Part shown: one piece after another, positions 17,803 to 26,103 of the stretch
Layout of the letters: the number at the start of each line of letters is the position of its first letter
Numbering within the stretch: position 1 is the stretch's first letter
Notes under the pieces: generated by a model
What the model saw: only the letters and a program-made list of their open reading frames with translations
Told to the model about the DNA's origin: nothing
Database searches by the model: none
Origin: Nisaea nitritireducens
GTDB taxonomy: Bacteria > Pseudomonadota > Alphaproteobacteria > Thalassobaculales > Thalassobaculaceae
Length of the DNA stretch: 64,000 nt
Reading direction: 5' to 3'
Assembly: GCF_014904795.1 (NCBI RefSeq)
Contig: NZ_JACZFS010000009.1
Coordinates: 62,001 to 126,000 of the forward strand
Made by a program: the position numbers and the translations under genes

Positions 17803-17900
17803 ACAGTGGTTCGTCGCTGTTCCTGCCCGGCAATAAAGACCATGTCCAAGAAATGGACTGGTAGCTGAAGGGCGGAGGCGACGCGAAGAGAGAAGGAACA
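17803..17900 (+). promoter_or_regulatory. Twin-hairpin leader of flagellin 3
   Basis: Stem 1 ACAGTG-N6-CGCTGT (17803-17820, one G-U pair) and stem 2 GTCCA-AGAAA-TGGAC (17844-17858), then a 48-nt segment ending in a purine-rich ribosome site (GAAGAGAGAAGGAA, 17885-17898) before the ATG at 17907. The arrangement resembles the other flagellin leaders; spacing is longer and the CTTAGAAAGAGGA box is not exact. Confidence 0.5.
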
Positions 17901-17906
17901 CTGGAA

Positions 17907-18725
17907 ATGGTTAGCAACTCGATTCTGACGAACCCGGAGGCTCTGGTCGCGCTACGCAATCTCGAGCGGACCAACTCCCTCTTGGCGAAGACACAGGACC
18001 GGGTCTCGACCGGCCTGAAGGTGACCGGGGCCGAGGATGATGCTTCGAACTTTGCCATCGCGCAGGGGATCCGGGGAGACTTGCGCGCTTTGAGCGCCAT
18101 TCAGCAAGGTCTGAACAATACCAAGGGCATTGCCCAGGTTGCGCTCGCCGGTACAACCTCGATTTCGGATTTGCTCGCGGACGTCCGGCAAAAGCTGACG
18201 GAGCTTTCGAACGAAGGTATTACGACGCAGCAGCGCAACATTCTGCAGGACGATTTCAACGAATTGGTTTCCCAGGCGCGAAACTTCGTTGCCAACGCGG
18301 TGTTCAATGGGGTGAACGTTCTCGATACCTCGACAGCGGTGAATACTCTGTCGAATCTGAACAACGACACGATTACCCTGCGGGCACGAAATCTGCTCAC
18401 TGAAATCAACTCGCTTGGCGGCGCTACGCTGACATCGGCAACCAATGCGCAGAGCGTTTTGACGTTTCAGTATTCTAATCTGGAGTCGACTATCAACATT
18501 GCGCTCGGTCAGCTCGGTGCCGATACCAGGGCCTTGAATTTCCAGACAGAATTCCTGACCGAGGTCAGCGATGCGACGGAAGAGGGGCTCGGCAACATCG
18601 TTGATGCCGATCTTGCTCGCGAGTCAGCGCAGCTCACCGCTTTGCAGGTGCGCCAGCAGCTCGGCGTCCAGGTTCTCAGTGTGGCCAACAATGCACCGCA
18701 GGTTCTCCTGGGGCTGTTCCAGTAG
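17907..18725 (+). CDS. Flagellin 3
   Basis: 272 residues, D0/D1-only flagellin clearly diverged from flagellins 1 and 2 (LRNLERTNSLLAKTQDRVST near the start; NIVDADLARESAQLTALQVR near the end; final LLGLFQ). Its linker (STAVNTLSNLNNDTITLRAR) is shorter and carries fewer Ser than the others. It has a sigma-54 promoter, whereas flagellin 1 has a sigma-70-like one, so expression timing likely differs. A dedicated flaF paralogue follows 33 bp downstream. Confidence 0.95.
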   Translation: MVSNSILTNPEALVALRNLERTNSLLAKTQDRVSTGLKVTGAEDDASNFAIAQGIRGDLRALSAIQQGLNNTKGIAQVALAGTTSISDLLADVRQKLTELSNEGITTQQRNILQDDFNELVSQARNFVANAVFNGVNVLDTSTAVNTLSNLNNDTITLRARNLLTEINSLGGATLTSATNAQSVLTFQYSNLESTINIALGQLGADTRALNFQTEFLTEVSDATEEGLGNIVDADLARESAQLTALQVRQQLGVQVLSVANNAPQVLLGLFQ

Positions 18726-18758
18726 GCAACGGATCAGTAGTTCTTGGAGGGCCGTAAA

Positions 18759-19133
18759 ATGCGTCAGGGCTATGCCGCATATTCGAATGTTCAGACCAAG
18801 ACGGAGACCCCTCAGCAGATTGAATATCGATTGCTCGGGCAGGTCACGACTGCCTTGCGAAAGGCAGAGGAAGATACGGCCACGTTACAGGACAGGTTGA
18901 ACGCGGCTCTGTGGAACGGGAAGGTCTGGGACGCGTTCCTGTGCGATTTGTCCGAACCGGGAAACACACTCCCGGATCAGCTCAAGAAAAGCTTGATTCA
19001 ACTTGCCCGCTGGGTAGCGCAGGAAACTGAGCTTGTTATTGAGGGAAAGGCTGAATTGACGGCGATGATCAATGTGAATCGTCAGATCATGGAAGGCCTT
19101 CAAGACCAGTTCCGGCTTGCCGAGGCGAGCTAA
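18759..19133 (+). CDS. FlaF paralogue 2
   Basis: 124 residues from the ATG at 18759, which has GGAGG 9 nt upstream. FlaF features are clear: QGYAAYSNVQTKTETPQQIE, LNAALWNGKVWDAFLCDLSE and LPDQLKKSLIQLARWVAQET. It lacks the Pro/Ala tail of paralogue 1. It is adjacent to and co-directional with flagellin 3 and probably shares its transcript, suggesting a chaperone/regulator matched to that flagellin. There is no second flbT in the window. Confidence 0.9.
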   Translation: MRQGYAAYSNVQTKTETPQQIEYRLLGQVTTALRKAEEDTATLQDRLNAALWNGKVWDAFLCDLSEPGNTLPDQLKKSLIQLARWVAQETELVIEGKAELTAMINVNRQIMEGLQDQFRLAEAS

Positions 19134-19160
19134 TCAGCCAACCAAACTCCGCTTATCCAG

Positions 19161-20900
19161 CTAGTTCTCGCCTGACAGCATCCGGACCAGATGAGGAACC
19201 GCCTCGTCTATCAGTGCCGGCCAGGAGCGGTCGCCTGTCTTTACCAGACTGCATTCCCCGGGAAACCAGGGATCCCTCTCGGCACCGAAGAAAATGGCAC
19301 CGCATTGGGAATGAAGTCCGATCGACGGTGTCCCCACCGCACCTGCCATCATCAGTACAGATGTGTTTGGCGAAATCACCAGATCGAGAGCGGCAATCAT
19401 TGCCGCCACTCTGTCCAACTCATCCCTCTGGTCGATCCCTGAAGGCAAATAGAGTTGCCGACCCGAAGAGGCCTGAATGGCTGCTGTTTCATAGACCGAA
19501 GCGTCATACTGAAGGCAGACCGGCAGGAAATCGGCGGCTTCCAACAATGGGACGATGTCTTTCAGCTCCGGATAGTTATGCCGGGCTCCTGACCTGCGCA
19601 TCCCGCTGCGCCAGCTTATGCCGACTGCAGGCAGGCTTCCGATTTTGCGAAAGTGCTCTTTCCAGAAGGTGGTTTCCGCGTTGTCTGGCACCAGATACCC
19701 GGCTTTGCCTGGAAAGGTTTCGAGAGATGGGCGGACAGCTGATGGCAGATCGGCGAGCATCATGTGCTGGCCGATGCAATGTTCTTCGACAAGCGGTCCG
19801 TATTGAGCTGTTGGCGGTTCAGTATCCGAACGCTGGATTTTCTCGATGGGCGTCACGCCTGGAAAGGAGCGCGCGAAGAGTGCTGTCAGGCGTTTGTCCG
19901 CTTCCAGAAAGACGGGGCCACCGAAGCGTTTTTGTATATCCGGAATACAGGAGGCAAAGCGGATCTCATCTCCGATGCCCTGCTCGTGGCAAATCAGTAG
20001 GCCTTTCCCGTCCCCGCATGGCTCACCATCCCATTCTTCCGGTAACCCTTGGCGTATGATCCGGATTTCCGGCTTCAGATGGCGCCAGAAGTTGCGGGCT
20101 TGCCCACGCGCGATTTCGCCGGCGCTTAACAAAGCGTCTGTCAGGCCATGTTGTAAGCCTATATTTTCTGGTTCCAATACACATGCTCGCGTCGCGCTTT
20201 TGACACCTTCCTGCATGCGGCCAACTCTTCGTTCGAGCAGCTGTAGATTGTTCCATGCCTGTGCTGCCCCAGGGGTCATGAGCAAGGCTTTTCGGTAGGA
20301 CAGAATTGCCGAGCTTGCCTTGAAAGCATCGAAGAAAGCACGGGCTTCCTGAAAATAATATTCAGGATTTGGCATCGAAACCGTGGAGAGGAACTGCAAC
20401 GCTGACAGTGCTTCCTCCGGCCGTTCCAGATCATTTAGCACAGCAGCGTAAGACATTTGCCAGCTTGCTTCTTCCGGACGCAGAGCCATTGCTTTCTCGA
20501 GCGAGACACGTGCGTTGAAAGGATCGCCGCTGAGCCGTTCCGCCTCGGCCATGTTCCGCCAGGCCTCTGGATGATCGGGCGCTATCGCCAATGCGTGCCG
20601 TAACTGGAACAGCGCGTCGTCAGGATCTTCACCAGACAGGAAGATGCAAGCGAACCGATTGATACAGTTGGCGTCACCGGGGGCGAGCAAGAGAGAACGG
20701 CGAAAGCAATCTATGGCTTGTGCTGCGTCGCCCGATTGAAAAAGAGCCAGCCCGTAAAAATGCCAGAAGTGGCTCAAATCATGCAGCTGAGGTGCTGCGG
20801 CCTCATACAGAGGCAATGCTTCTCCGATCCGGCCCACGTTATGTTGCGCGAGGGCGTTCTGAAGGATCTGGACCGCAGTAGCTCTGGATTGAGTCGACAT
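19161..20900 (-). CDS. FlmG-like TPR-glycosyltransferase, paralogue C
   Basis: 579 residues from the ATG at 20900 (MSTQSRATAVQILQ). In-frame starts further upstream, up to a GTG at 20999, would run through the divergent sigma-54 promoter of flgK, so the shorter form is preferred. TPRs occupy about 10-260; the GT-B-like part (about 270-575) has ICHEQGIGDEIRF, VGISWRSG and LVISPNTSVLMMAGAVGTP. Convergent with flaF 2 and divergent from flgK. Function is inferred from FlmG: transfer of a nonulosonic-type sugar to flagellin. Hook-associated proteins could be alternative substrates given the neighbour. Confidence 0.7.
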   Translation of the reverse strand: MSTQSRATAVQILQNALAQHNVGRIGEALPLYEAAAPQLHDLSHFWHFYGLALFQSGDAAQAIDCFRRSLLLAPGDANCINRFACIFLSGEDPDDALFQLRHALAIAPDHPEAWRNMAEAERLSGDPFNARVSLEKAMALRPEEASWQMSYAAVLNDLERPEEALSALQFLSTVSMPNPEYYFQEARAFFDAFKASSAILSYRKALLMTPGAAQAWNNLQLLERRVGRMQEGVKSATRACVLEPENIGLQHGLTDALLSAGEIARGQARNFWRHLKPEIRIIRQGLPEEWDGEPCGDGKGLLICHEQGIGDEIRFASCIPDIQKRFGGPVFLEADKRLTALFARSFPGVTPIEKIQRSDTEPPTAQYGPLVEEHCIGQHMMLADLPSAVRPSLETFPGKAGYLVPDNAETTFWKEHFRKIGSLPAVGISWRSGMRRSGARHNYPELKDIVPLLEAADFLPVCLQYDASVYETAAIQASSGRQLYLPSGIDQRDELDRVAAMIAALDLVISPNTSVLMMAGAVGTPSIGLHSQCGAIFFGAERDPWFPGECSLVKTGDRSWPALIDEAVPHLVRMLSGEN

Positions 20901-20965
20901 TCGCCGATGCTGCACTAACGGCGATCCATCTGAAAGTCTTTCTGACAGCATCTGAAAATTGAAGC

Positions 20966-20981
20966 TGGCCCGCTTCTTGCT
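20966..20981 (+). promoter_or_regulatory. Sigma-54 promoter of flgK-flgL
   Basis: TGGCCC-GCTTC-TTGCT, 10 of 11 consensus positions at correct spacing. Predicted start near 20992, about 40 bp before the flgK ATG. Confidence 0.87.
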
Positions 20982-21032
20982 TTCATACTTTCGAGGCACT
21001 TTGCCTATGAGACTTCGGAGGTGATAGCCACC

Positions 21033-22505
21033 ATGTCAATTAACAGCGCTCTAATCGCGGCAACGTCCGGCCTGTCGGCAGCTCAGGCCCGAATCGATGT
21101 GGTGTCCCAAAACGTGGCGAATGCCGCGAACGAGACATACACACGGAAATCGCAGCAGCTCCAGACCCGTATCATCGGCGGTCAGGCGCAAGGCGTTGAT
21201 CTTGGCGTGGTGGTGCGTACCGTCAATGAAGGCCTGCAGAAGGATATCCGTTCTCAGCAGGCTACCGTTTCCGAGCTGACGGTTCTGGACAGCTTTCTTG
21301 AGCGTATGGTCGAGTCATTCGGACGACCGGGTGATGACGATTCAATTTCCTCCAAGATTACGGACCTGAAAGAAAAACTTCAGGCACTGTCGATCGCTCC
21401 GGAGCTTGGAGCGAACCAGGCTGAAGTCCTGCGCGCGGCGGAAAGTGTGGCGGCCGAATTTCAGGAACTCACGCAGACCATCAGTAATCTGCGGAAAGAA
21501 GCGGACCGGCAGATTGCCGACACCGTCGATCTTGTGAATACGGCGCTGGACAATATCGAGACGCTCAATGATTCCATCGCGACTCGCAAGACCCAGGGCC
21601 TGACAACAGCCGATCTTGAGGATAGCCGCGATCAGTTCGTTGAAGAATTATCGCAGTATATGAACATCAATGTGATTGAGCGCTCGAATGGCGAGCTGAC
21701 CATTCTGACTGGTGATAGCCGCTTGTTGCTCGATGACACAAAGTTCCCCCTCACTTTCGTGGAAACGTCTCTTTTCACGTCGACGACCGCTGGTCAGCCT
21801 TTGCAGATAGAAGACGGGCTTCCCGGCACAGCCACGAACCCAGATATTTCGTCCGAGGTATCCGGCAAGGACGGAGAATTGGCCGGACTTCTTCGGGTAC
21901 GCGATACGCTTCTGGTCGAAGCCCAGGATCAGCTGGACACTCTCGCGCATGAACTGGCGAACGATCTGGACACTTTCACGATCAATGGCACGACTGCGGT
22001 GGTAAACTTGTTCGTCGATGGCGGTGGCGCCGTTCCGGCTGACGCGCTGGGCAACGAGCAGGGGTTCGCGGAAGTCATTCAGGTGAATGCCTTGGTGACC
22101 GCGACGCCGTCAATTCTCGTTACCGGTAATACAGCGGATGGAGCAAACACATATGTTGCCATCGGTTCCGGTGACCACCGTGTCGCAAATGCCATGCTCG
22201 ATGTGTTTCAGGACACCCAGACTTTCGTCGCCGGCTTCGGGCTGACTACTGATAACAGTATCGAAGGCTTTGCCGCCGAGCTGGTCGGTTTTCAAGCCAA
22301 CCAGCACGCGACCTTTGAAAGCCAGCTGACGTTCGAAACGAATTTCCGTGACACACTGATACAGACCTATCGGGACGAGAGCGGTGTCAATACGGATGAA
22401 GAGCTCGCCAAACTGATCGAACTGGAAGCCGCTTTCGCGGCCTCTGCGCGCGTCCTGCAGACTGTCCAGCAGTCGCTTGACGAACTCGTTAACATTATTC
22501 GTTAG
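21033..22505 (+). CDS. flgK: Hook-associated protein FlgK
   Basis: 490 residues from the ATG at 21033, which follows a complete anti-16S match GGAGGTGAT at 21017-21025. The N-terminus (LIAATSGLSAAQARIDVVSQ, then NVANAANETYTRKS) is the axial-protein motif and the C-terminus ends with LEAAFAASARVLQTVQQSLD, the FlgK coiled-coil partner. It joins hook and filament (HAP1). flgL follows 14 bp downstream. Confidence 0.95.
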   Translation: MSINSALIAATSGLSAAQARIDVVSQNVANAANETYTRKSQQLQTRIIGGQAQGVDLGVVVRTVNEGLQKDIRSQQATVSELTVLDSFLERMVESFGRPGDDDSISSKITDLKEKLQALSIAPELGANQAEVLRAAESVAAEFQELTQTISNLRKEADRQIADTVDLVNTALDNIETLNDSIATRKTQGLTTADLEDSRDQFVEELSQYMNINVIERSNGELTILTGDSRLLLDDTKFPLTFVETSLFTSTTAGQPLQIEDGLPGTATNPDISSEVSGKDGELAGLLRVRDTLLVEAQDQLDTLAHELANDLDTFTINGTTAVVNLFVDGGGAVPADALGNEQGFAEVIQVNALVTATPSILVTGNTADGANTYVAIGSGDHRVANAMLDVFQDTQTFVAGFGLTTDNSIEGFAAELVGFQANQHATFESQLTFETNFRDTLIQTYRDESGVNTDEELAKLIELEAAFAASARVLQTVQQSLDELVNIIR

Positions 22506-22519
22506 GAAGGAGTGAGACG

Positions 22520-23524
22520 ATGCGTGTCGCCACCCTGACAATGTCACTACGGGCACAGAACACGGTCCTGAACCTTCAGAACCAGTTCTCGCGTGCGCAG
22601 GAGCAGGTCTCGACCGGGAAGATCTCACAGATCTACAGTGGACTGAGAGGTGATGAAGCACGTGTCTCGATCCAGCTTCGTGAGGAGATCCAGACCAAGG
22701 AGGCCTACGTCAGCACCATCGAGCAGGTGCGGACGCGGACCAAGATCATGGAAGCGGCTCTGACCGGAATACAGGATCTTGCCGAGCAAATGCGGGTTGA
22801 GCTGATCAATCAGCAGGAAGGCAAGTTCGACGATACGGCCCCGGTGCTGAAGCAGTTTGCGGATTCCGCCATTGATCAGCTCGTGAGCCTTCTGAACACC
22901 CAGTCCGAGGGGCGGTATCTGTTCAATGGAACGGATGTGTCGAATCAGCCTGTGGATGATGCCGCAACTCTGAAAACAGCGGCCTTTGCAGCAATCCCGG
23001 CGCTTGCTGTCGGTAACTCGGCAGCCGTCATCGCGGCGTCGGCTACCAATTTTGGGACAGATGCAAACTGGAACAATGTTGCAGGACTTATACCCGGGCA
23101 GACTAAACCGTTTGCCTTCGATGCGGCGGAAGGCGTGCGCCTGGAATTTGGTGAGCTCGCCAACGACAATGCAACCTTCGAGGAACTCTTTGAGGTTTTG
23201 GCAACATTCGCCGACGTTGATTTCGCCGCGGGTCTCGATAATGATTATCGTGCCCTGGTTGACGACGGTTTGACACGGGTTGAGGCAGCGGCCGATGAGA
23301 TTGGCTTGATGATAGCGTCGGTTGGTACGACTCAGGCACGTATGACGGACATAGAATCACAGCATAAAGATGACAACACCTTGCTTTCGAATCAGCTTGA
23401 TGGTGTTGAAAACGTTGACCCTTATGAAGCGGCGGCAGAATTTCAGTTGCTTCAGGGGCAGCTCCAGGCTGCCTATCAGACGACGGCATCCCTGCGGCAG
23501 CTCTCACTGGCTAATTACATATAA
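22520..23524 (+). CDS. flgL: Hook-filament junction protein FlgL
   Basis: 334 residues with flagellin-like N-terminus (QNTVLNLQNQFSRAQEQVST) and C-terminus (YEAAAEFQLLQGQLQAAYQT). The family's central segment LLNTQSEGRYLFNGTDVSNQ is present. FlgL (HAP3) sits between FlgK and the filament. The start follows GGAAGGAG. Co-transcribed with flgK. Confidence 0.94.
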   Translation: MRVATLTMSLRAQNTVLNLQNQFSRAQEQVSTGKISQIYSGLRGDEARVSIQLREEIQTKEAYVSTIEQVRTRTKIMEAALTGIQDLAEQMRVELINQQEGKFDDTAPVLKQFADSAIDQLVSLLNTQSEGRYLFNGTDVSNQPVDDAATLKTAAFAAIPALAVGNSAAVIAASATNFGTDANWNNVAGLIPGQTKPFAFDAAEGVRLEFGELANDNATFEELFEVLATFADVDFAAGLDNDYRALVDDGLTRVEAAADEIGLMIASVGTTQARMTDIESQHKDDNTLLSNQLDGVENVDPYEAAAEFQLLQGQLQAAYQTTASLRQLSLANYI

Positions 23525-23714
23525 ATTCGTAGGTAAATATGTAGAAATTATTTTTTCTAACTTGTTGAAGCGTATAAGTTTATGCTCGCCGAGCGTAATT
23601 TTCATAAATTGCGCCATGAATTGCGAATGACTCGACATTCTTGTTGTCGGGTGTTATATACATTTGAAGTTGCCGACAAAAGGCAGGTTAATTTACTCCA
23701 GAATGGAGATGGTC

Positions 23715-24104
23715 ATGGTCGAGATCCTTTCCGGGGCGACCGCCGCACAGTCAGTTGCGAAAACCGTCCCGTTGCCATCGCTGCAGGCGCCAATTTCTGA
23801 TTCTGCCAGCGTCCCCAAGAATGCGTCTTCCGATTTTTACCTGAGCCCGGTGATCAGATTCGACCCGGAAGCTCTAGCTGTGATTTTTGAACTTCGTGAC
23901 AGTCGCTCAGGCGAGGTGACGAAGCAATTTCCGCCAGAGCATGTCGTTCGAGAACTCCAGAAAAGCGCCGGTCTTGTGCAGGAGCCTGTTGAAGCTTCTG
24001 AGCAAACTCCAGGCAGCGGTGGGGATACCGATGCGAGTGCTGTGGGAAATAGCGAGTCGTCTCCAAATGGCGGTGCGGATCAGGAAGTTGACGTTCTGAT
24101 CTGA
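23715..24104 (+). CDS. FlaG-like small flagellar protein
   Basis: 129 residues from the ATG at 23715 (GGAG 6 nt upstream; two further in-frame ATGs lie 6 and 12 nt earlier). The segment at about 50-90 (IRFDPEALAVIFELRDSRSG, then EVTKQFPPEHVVREL) resembles the C-terminal core of FlaG proteins, which influence filament length and are usually encoded near flagellin or hook-associated genes. The last 40 residues are Gly/Ser/Asp-rich and probably disordered. It lies 190 bp after flgL and is followed by a terminator. The name is a motif-level call. Confidence 0.6.
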   Translation: MVEILSGATAAQSVAKTVPLPSLQAPISDSASVPKNASSDFYLSPVIRFDPEALAVIFELRDSRSGEVTKQFPPEHVVRELQKSAGLVQEPVEASEQTPGSGGDTDASAVGNSESSPNGGADQEVDVLI

Positions 24105-24156
24105 GTTGGGTCGGCAGCCTTGAGTAGAGGCTGCAACGAATTTTGTTCTGGTTAAA

Positions 24157-24188
24157 AAGGGCGAGGACCGCAGGTCCGGCGCCCTTGT
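24157..24188 (+). terminator. Terminator-like hairpin after the FlaG-like gene
   Basis: Outer stem AAGGGCG / CGCCCTT enclosing an inner stem GGACC / GGTCC with a three-base loop, followed by a short T-rich stretch. A second stem, GCAGCCT / AGGCTGC, lies just before it near 24115-24135. Confidence 0.6.
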
Positions 24189-24323
24189 TTCATGTCTGGG
24201 CTGCATTTTTCTGGATGGATGCAGAGTAATTGATGTAGGGGCGGTTCCGAAAATTCCCCTATTGATCCAACTATGTTACGAATTGACAGGATGGACTTGA
24301 GTATTCCGATGGAGGGTTCCGGC

Positions 24324-25253
24324 GTGGGTGATGAAGACGCGATCAATGAGCTGCTGAAGCGCGGTATCAGCCATCATGAAGCAGACGAAGTCGTTGAGGC
24401 GCGCAATATCTATGTCGAGATCCTGGAACGGGATCCGCAGAATCATAAAGCGCTGGATCTTGCTGGTTTGCTCTGCATGCAGTGCGACGAGCTCGATGCC
24501 GCGGCAGATTTTTTCACCTCCGCTATAGAGCTCGACCCGGAATCCGGCCGATATCTCTGCCACGCCGGCACACTTGAATTGCACCGGGGTAATTTTGGGC
24601 CGGCAACCGAATTGCTCAAGAAGGCGATTGCCAACGATCCTGAAATCAGTGAGTCGTTTCTCTCGCTTGCTTTGGTCTATCGCGCGCAGAAAAAAATCGG
24701 CGATGCGATTTCTGTGATTGAAGACGGTCTTTCCCACGACCCGGACAATAGCCGGCTTCTGACCTGGCGCGGTGTTCTTGAGATTGATCGGGAAGATCTG
24801 CCGAGCGCTGCCGAGTTCCTGCATCGGGCAATCGATGCTGACAATGAGAATATCGAGGCGATGGTGACGCTCGGTAATGTCATGATGGAGCTTGATGAAC
24901 TGGATATCGCGGAGCGCTGCTACGTTTCCGTTAAGGAGCGCGTGCCGGGAGATATCGGGACGCGGTGCCGTCTCTCTGTTCTGCTTAAACGTTTGGGTAA
25001 GCGCGACGAAGCGGTCACAGAGCTAGAGGCGGCTTTCGCGGAGGCGCCTGCGGAAAGCGACAGCTTCAATGAAATGGCTCTGTTGTTCGAATCTCTTGGA
25101 AACGACGACGATGCCATCGTTGCAGCCGAACGGGCGGTTGCGCTGGATGCCGGCAACGTAGCAAGCTTTGAATTGCTCGCGCGGCTCCATGGCAAGGCAG
25201 GAAACGAGGAAGCGGCAAAAGATGCCGAAGACAGGGCGTCAGCCCTTTCCTGA
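24324..25253 (+). CDS. TPR protein without glycosyltransferase domain
   Basis: About 309 residues consisting almost entirely of tetratricopeptide repeats (HHEADEVVEARNIYVEILER, NHKALDLAGLLCMQCDELDA and so on to the C-terminus LLARLHGKAGNEEAAKDAED). The GTG at 24324 is chosen because GGAGGG lies 7 nt upstream; ATGs at 24273, 24291 and 24312 would add 4 to 17 residues. None of the EQG-GDE or WRSG blocks of the FlmG-like proteins is present. It could be a scaffold or adaptor related to their TPR halves. Function unknown. Confidence 0.7.
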   Translation: MGDEDAINELLKRGISHHEADEVVEARNIYVEILERDPQNHKALDLAGLLCMQCDELDAAADFFTSAIELDPESGRYLCHAGTLELHRGNFGPATELLKKAIANDPEISESFLSLALVYRAQKKIGDAISVIEDGLSHDPDNSRLLTWRGVLEIDREDLPSAAEFLHRAIDADNENIEAMVTLGNVMMELDELDIAERCYVSVKERVPGDIGTRCRLSVLLKRLGKRDEAVTELEAAFAEAPAESDSFNEMALLFESLGNDDDAIVAAERAVALDAGNVASFELLARLHGKAGNEEAAKDAEDRASALS

Positions 25254-25308
25254 CAGCTCGATCGATCTGAAGGCGCCTCATTGAGCGTGGCGTGTGAGCA
25301 CTCTTCGA

Positions 25309-25755
25309 TTATAGGCTTTTACTGACTGCTGCCATCGGCTGGGCCAATGGTGTGTAAGCCGCGTAGCCGGTCCGGGTTTTTCCGAATGTCGGAGCATCGG
25401 CATCGATGCCGCGCTGCTTGCGGACGGATTCCATGATCAGTGACACAACCCGTTCTGCGGCATCGTGGCTGGAGCGTAGCGCGAGCATATTGTCCGACAG
25501 AGTGCAGCGGAAGCGCTGATAGAGTTCCCGCAATTCTGTCCGATCCCCATCCGGTACATCATCCAGCACTTCCGGATGCGCGCGTACCGCGGTCTGATGC
25601 TTGTCGAAGGCGAGGGACAGTTGACGCTTGCGGGCCTGGAGTTTGTCCAGTGTCTTGAACTCGCGCTTCTTCAGCAAAACGGTCTCTTCATTCAAGAGCT
25701 TCATCAACCCGATCATGCTCTCTCGGAAAGCCTCGACGATGGAATGATCAGGCAT
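25309..25755 (-). CDS. FlgN-like flagellar export chaperone
   Basis: 148 residues, helical, with the FlgN-type pattern LMKLLNEETVLLKKREFKTL followed by LQARKRQLSLAFDKHQ, and no signal peptide or membrane segment. FlgN-family proteins are cytoplasmic chaperones for the hook-associated proteins FlgK and FlgL, both encoded just upstream. In Caulobacter the equivalent position after flgI and flgJ is taken by flbY. One base separates it from the flgJ stop, so the two are tightly coupled. Confidence 0.65.
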   Translation of the reverse strand: MPDHSIVEAFRESMIGLMKLLNEETVLLKKREFKTLDKLQARKRQLSLAFDKHQTAVRAHPEVLDDVPDGDRTELRELYQRFRCTLSDNMLALRSSHDAAERVVSLIMESVRKQRGIDADAPTFGKTRTGYAAYTPLAQPMAAVSKSL

Positions 25756-25756
25756 T

Positions 25757-26095
25757 TCAACGTACCTCCTGCAAAGAGATCAACTGGCGTTCGATGTTGT
25801 CGGCAAGGCCGATGCCGCCGGTGCCGGCCATTTGTTTGCCGTACTCGTCGACCAGCAGGTCACGATAGATGTTCTCGGCCTGGCCGCCGCCGAACATTGG
25901 GTTGCTTTCCATACCCTTGAACATGTGACCGAGCATCTGGCTGATGAAGATGCCTTCGAAATCCTCGGCGGCACTGCGGATTTCCGTTTTGTCACCACCA
26001 GCGGCCTGCAGCTTTTGCACTGCGGCGTTCGTGCGGGCAGTTTGAGCCTGGGCGCTTGCGGCGGCGGAGTCGGCGAGGGATGTGGTTTGCATCAT
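25757..26095 (-). CDS. flgJ: Rod-binding protein FlgJ (N-terminal domain only)
   Basis: 112 residues with the FlgJ rod-cap signature AAEDFEGIFISQMLGHMFKG, MFGGGQAENIYRDLLVDEYG. The muramidase domain found in enterobacterial FlgJ is absent, as is usual in alphaproteobacteria, where this short form is sometimes called CheL. Rod penetration of peptidoglycan therefore needs a separate enzyme. Second gene of the flgI operon. Confidence 0.88.
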   Translation of the reverse strand: MMQTTSLADSAAASAQAQTARTNAAVQKLQAAGGDKTEIRSAAEDFEGIFISQMLGHMFKGMESNPMFGGGQAENIYRDLLVDEYGKQMAGTGGIGLADNIERQLISLQEVR

Positions 26096-26103
26096 TCGGC
26101 TCC

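Larger units (their letters stand above)
17650..17906. other. Promoter and leader region of flagellin 3
   Basis: 257 bp without a gene: an AT-rich segment (17710-17755), a sigma-54 promoter and a hairpin leader of about 105 nt. Confidence 0.6.
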
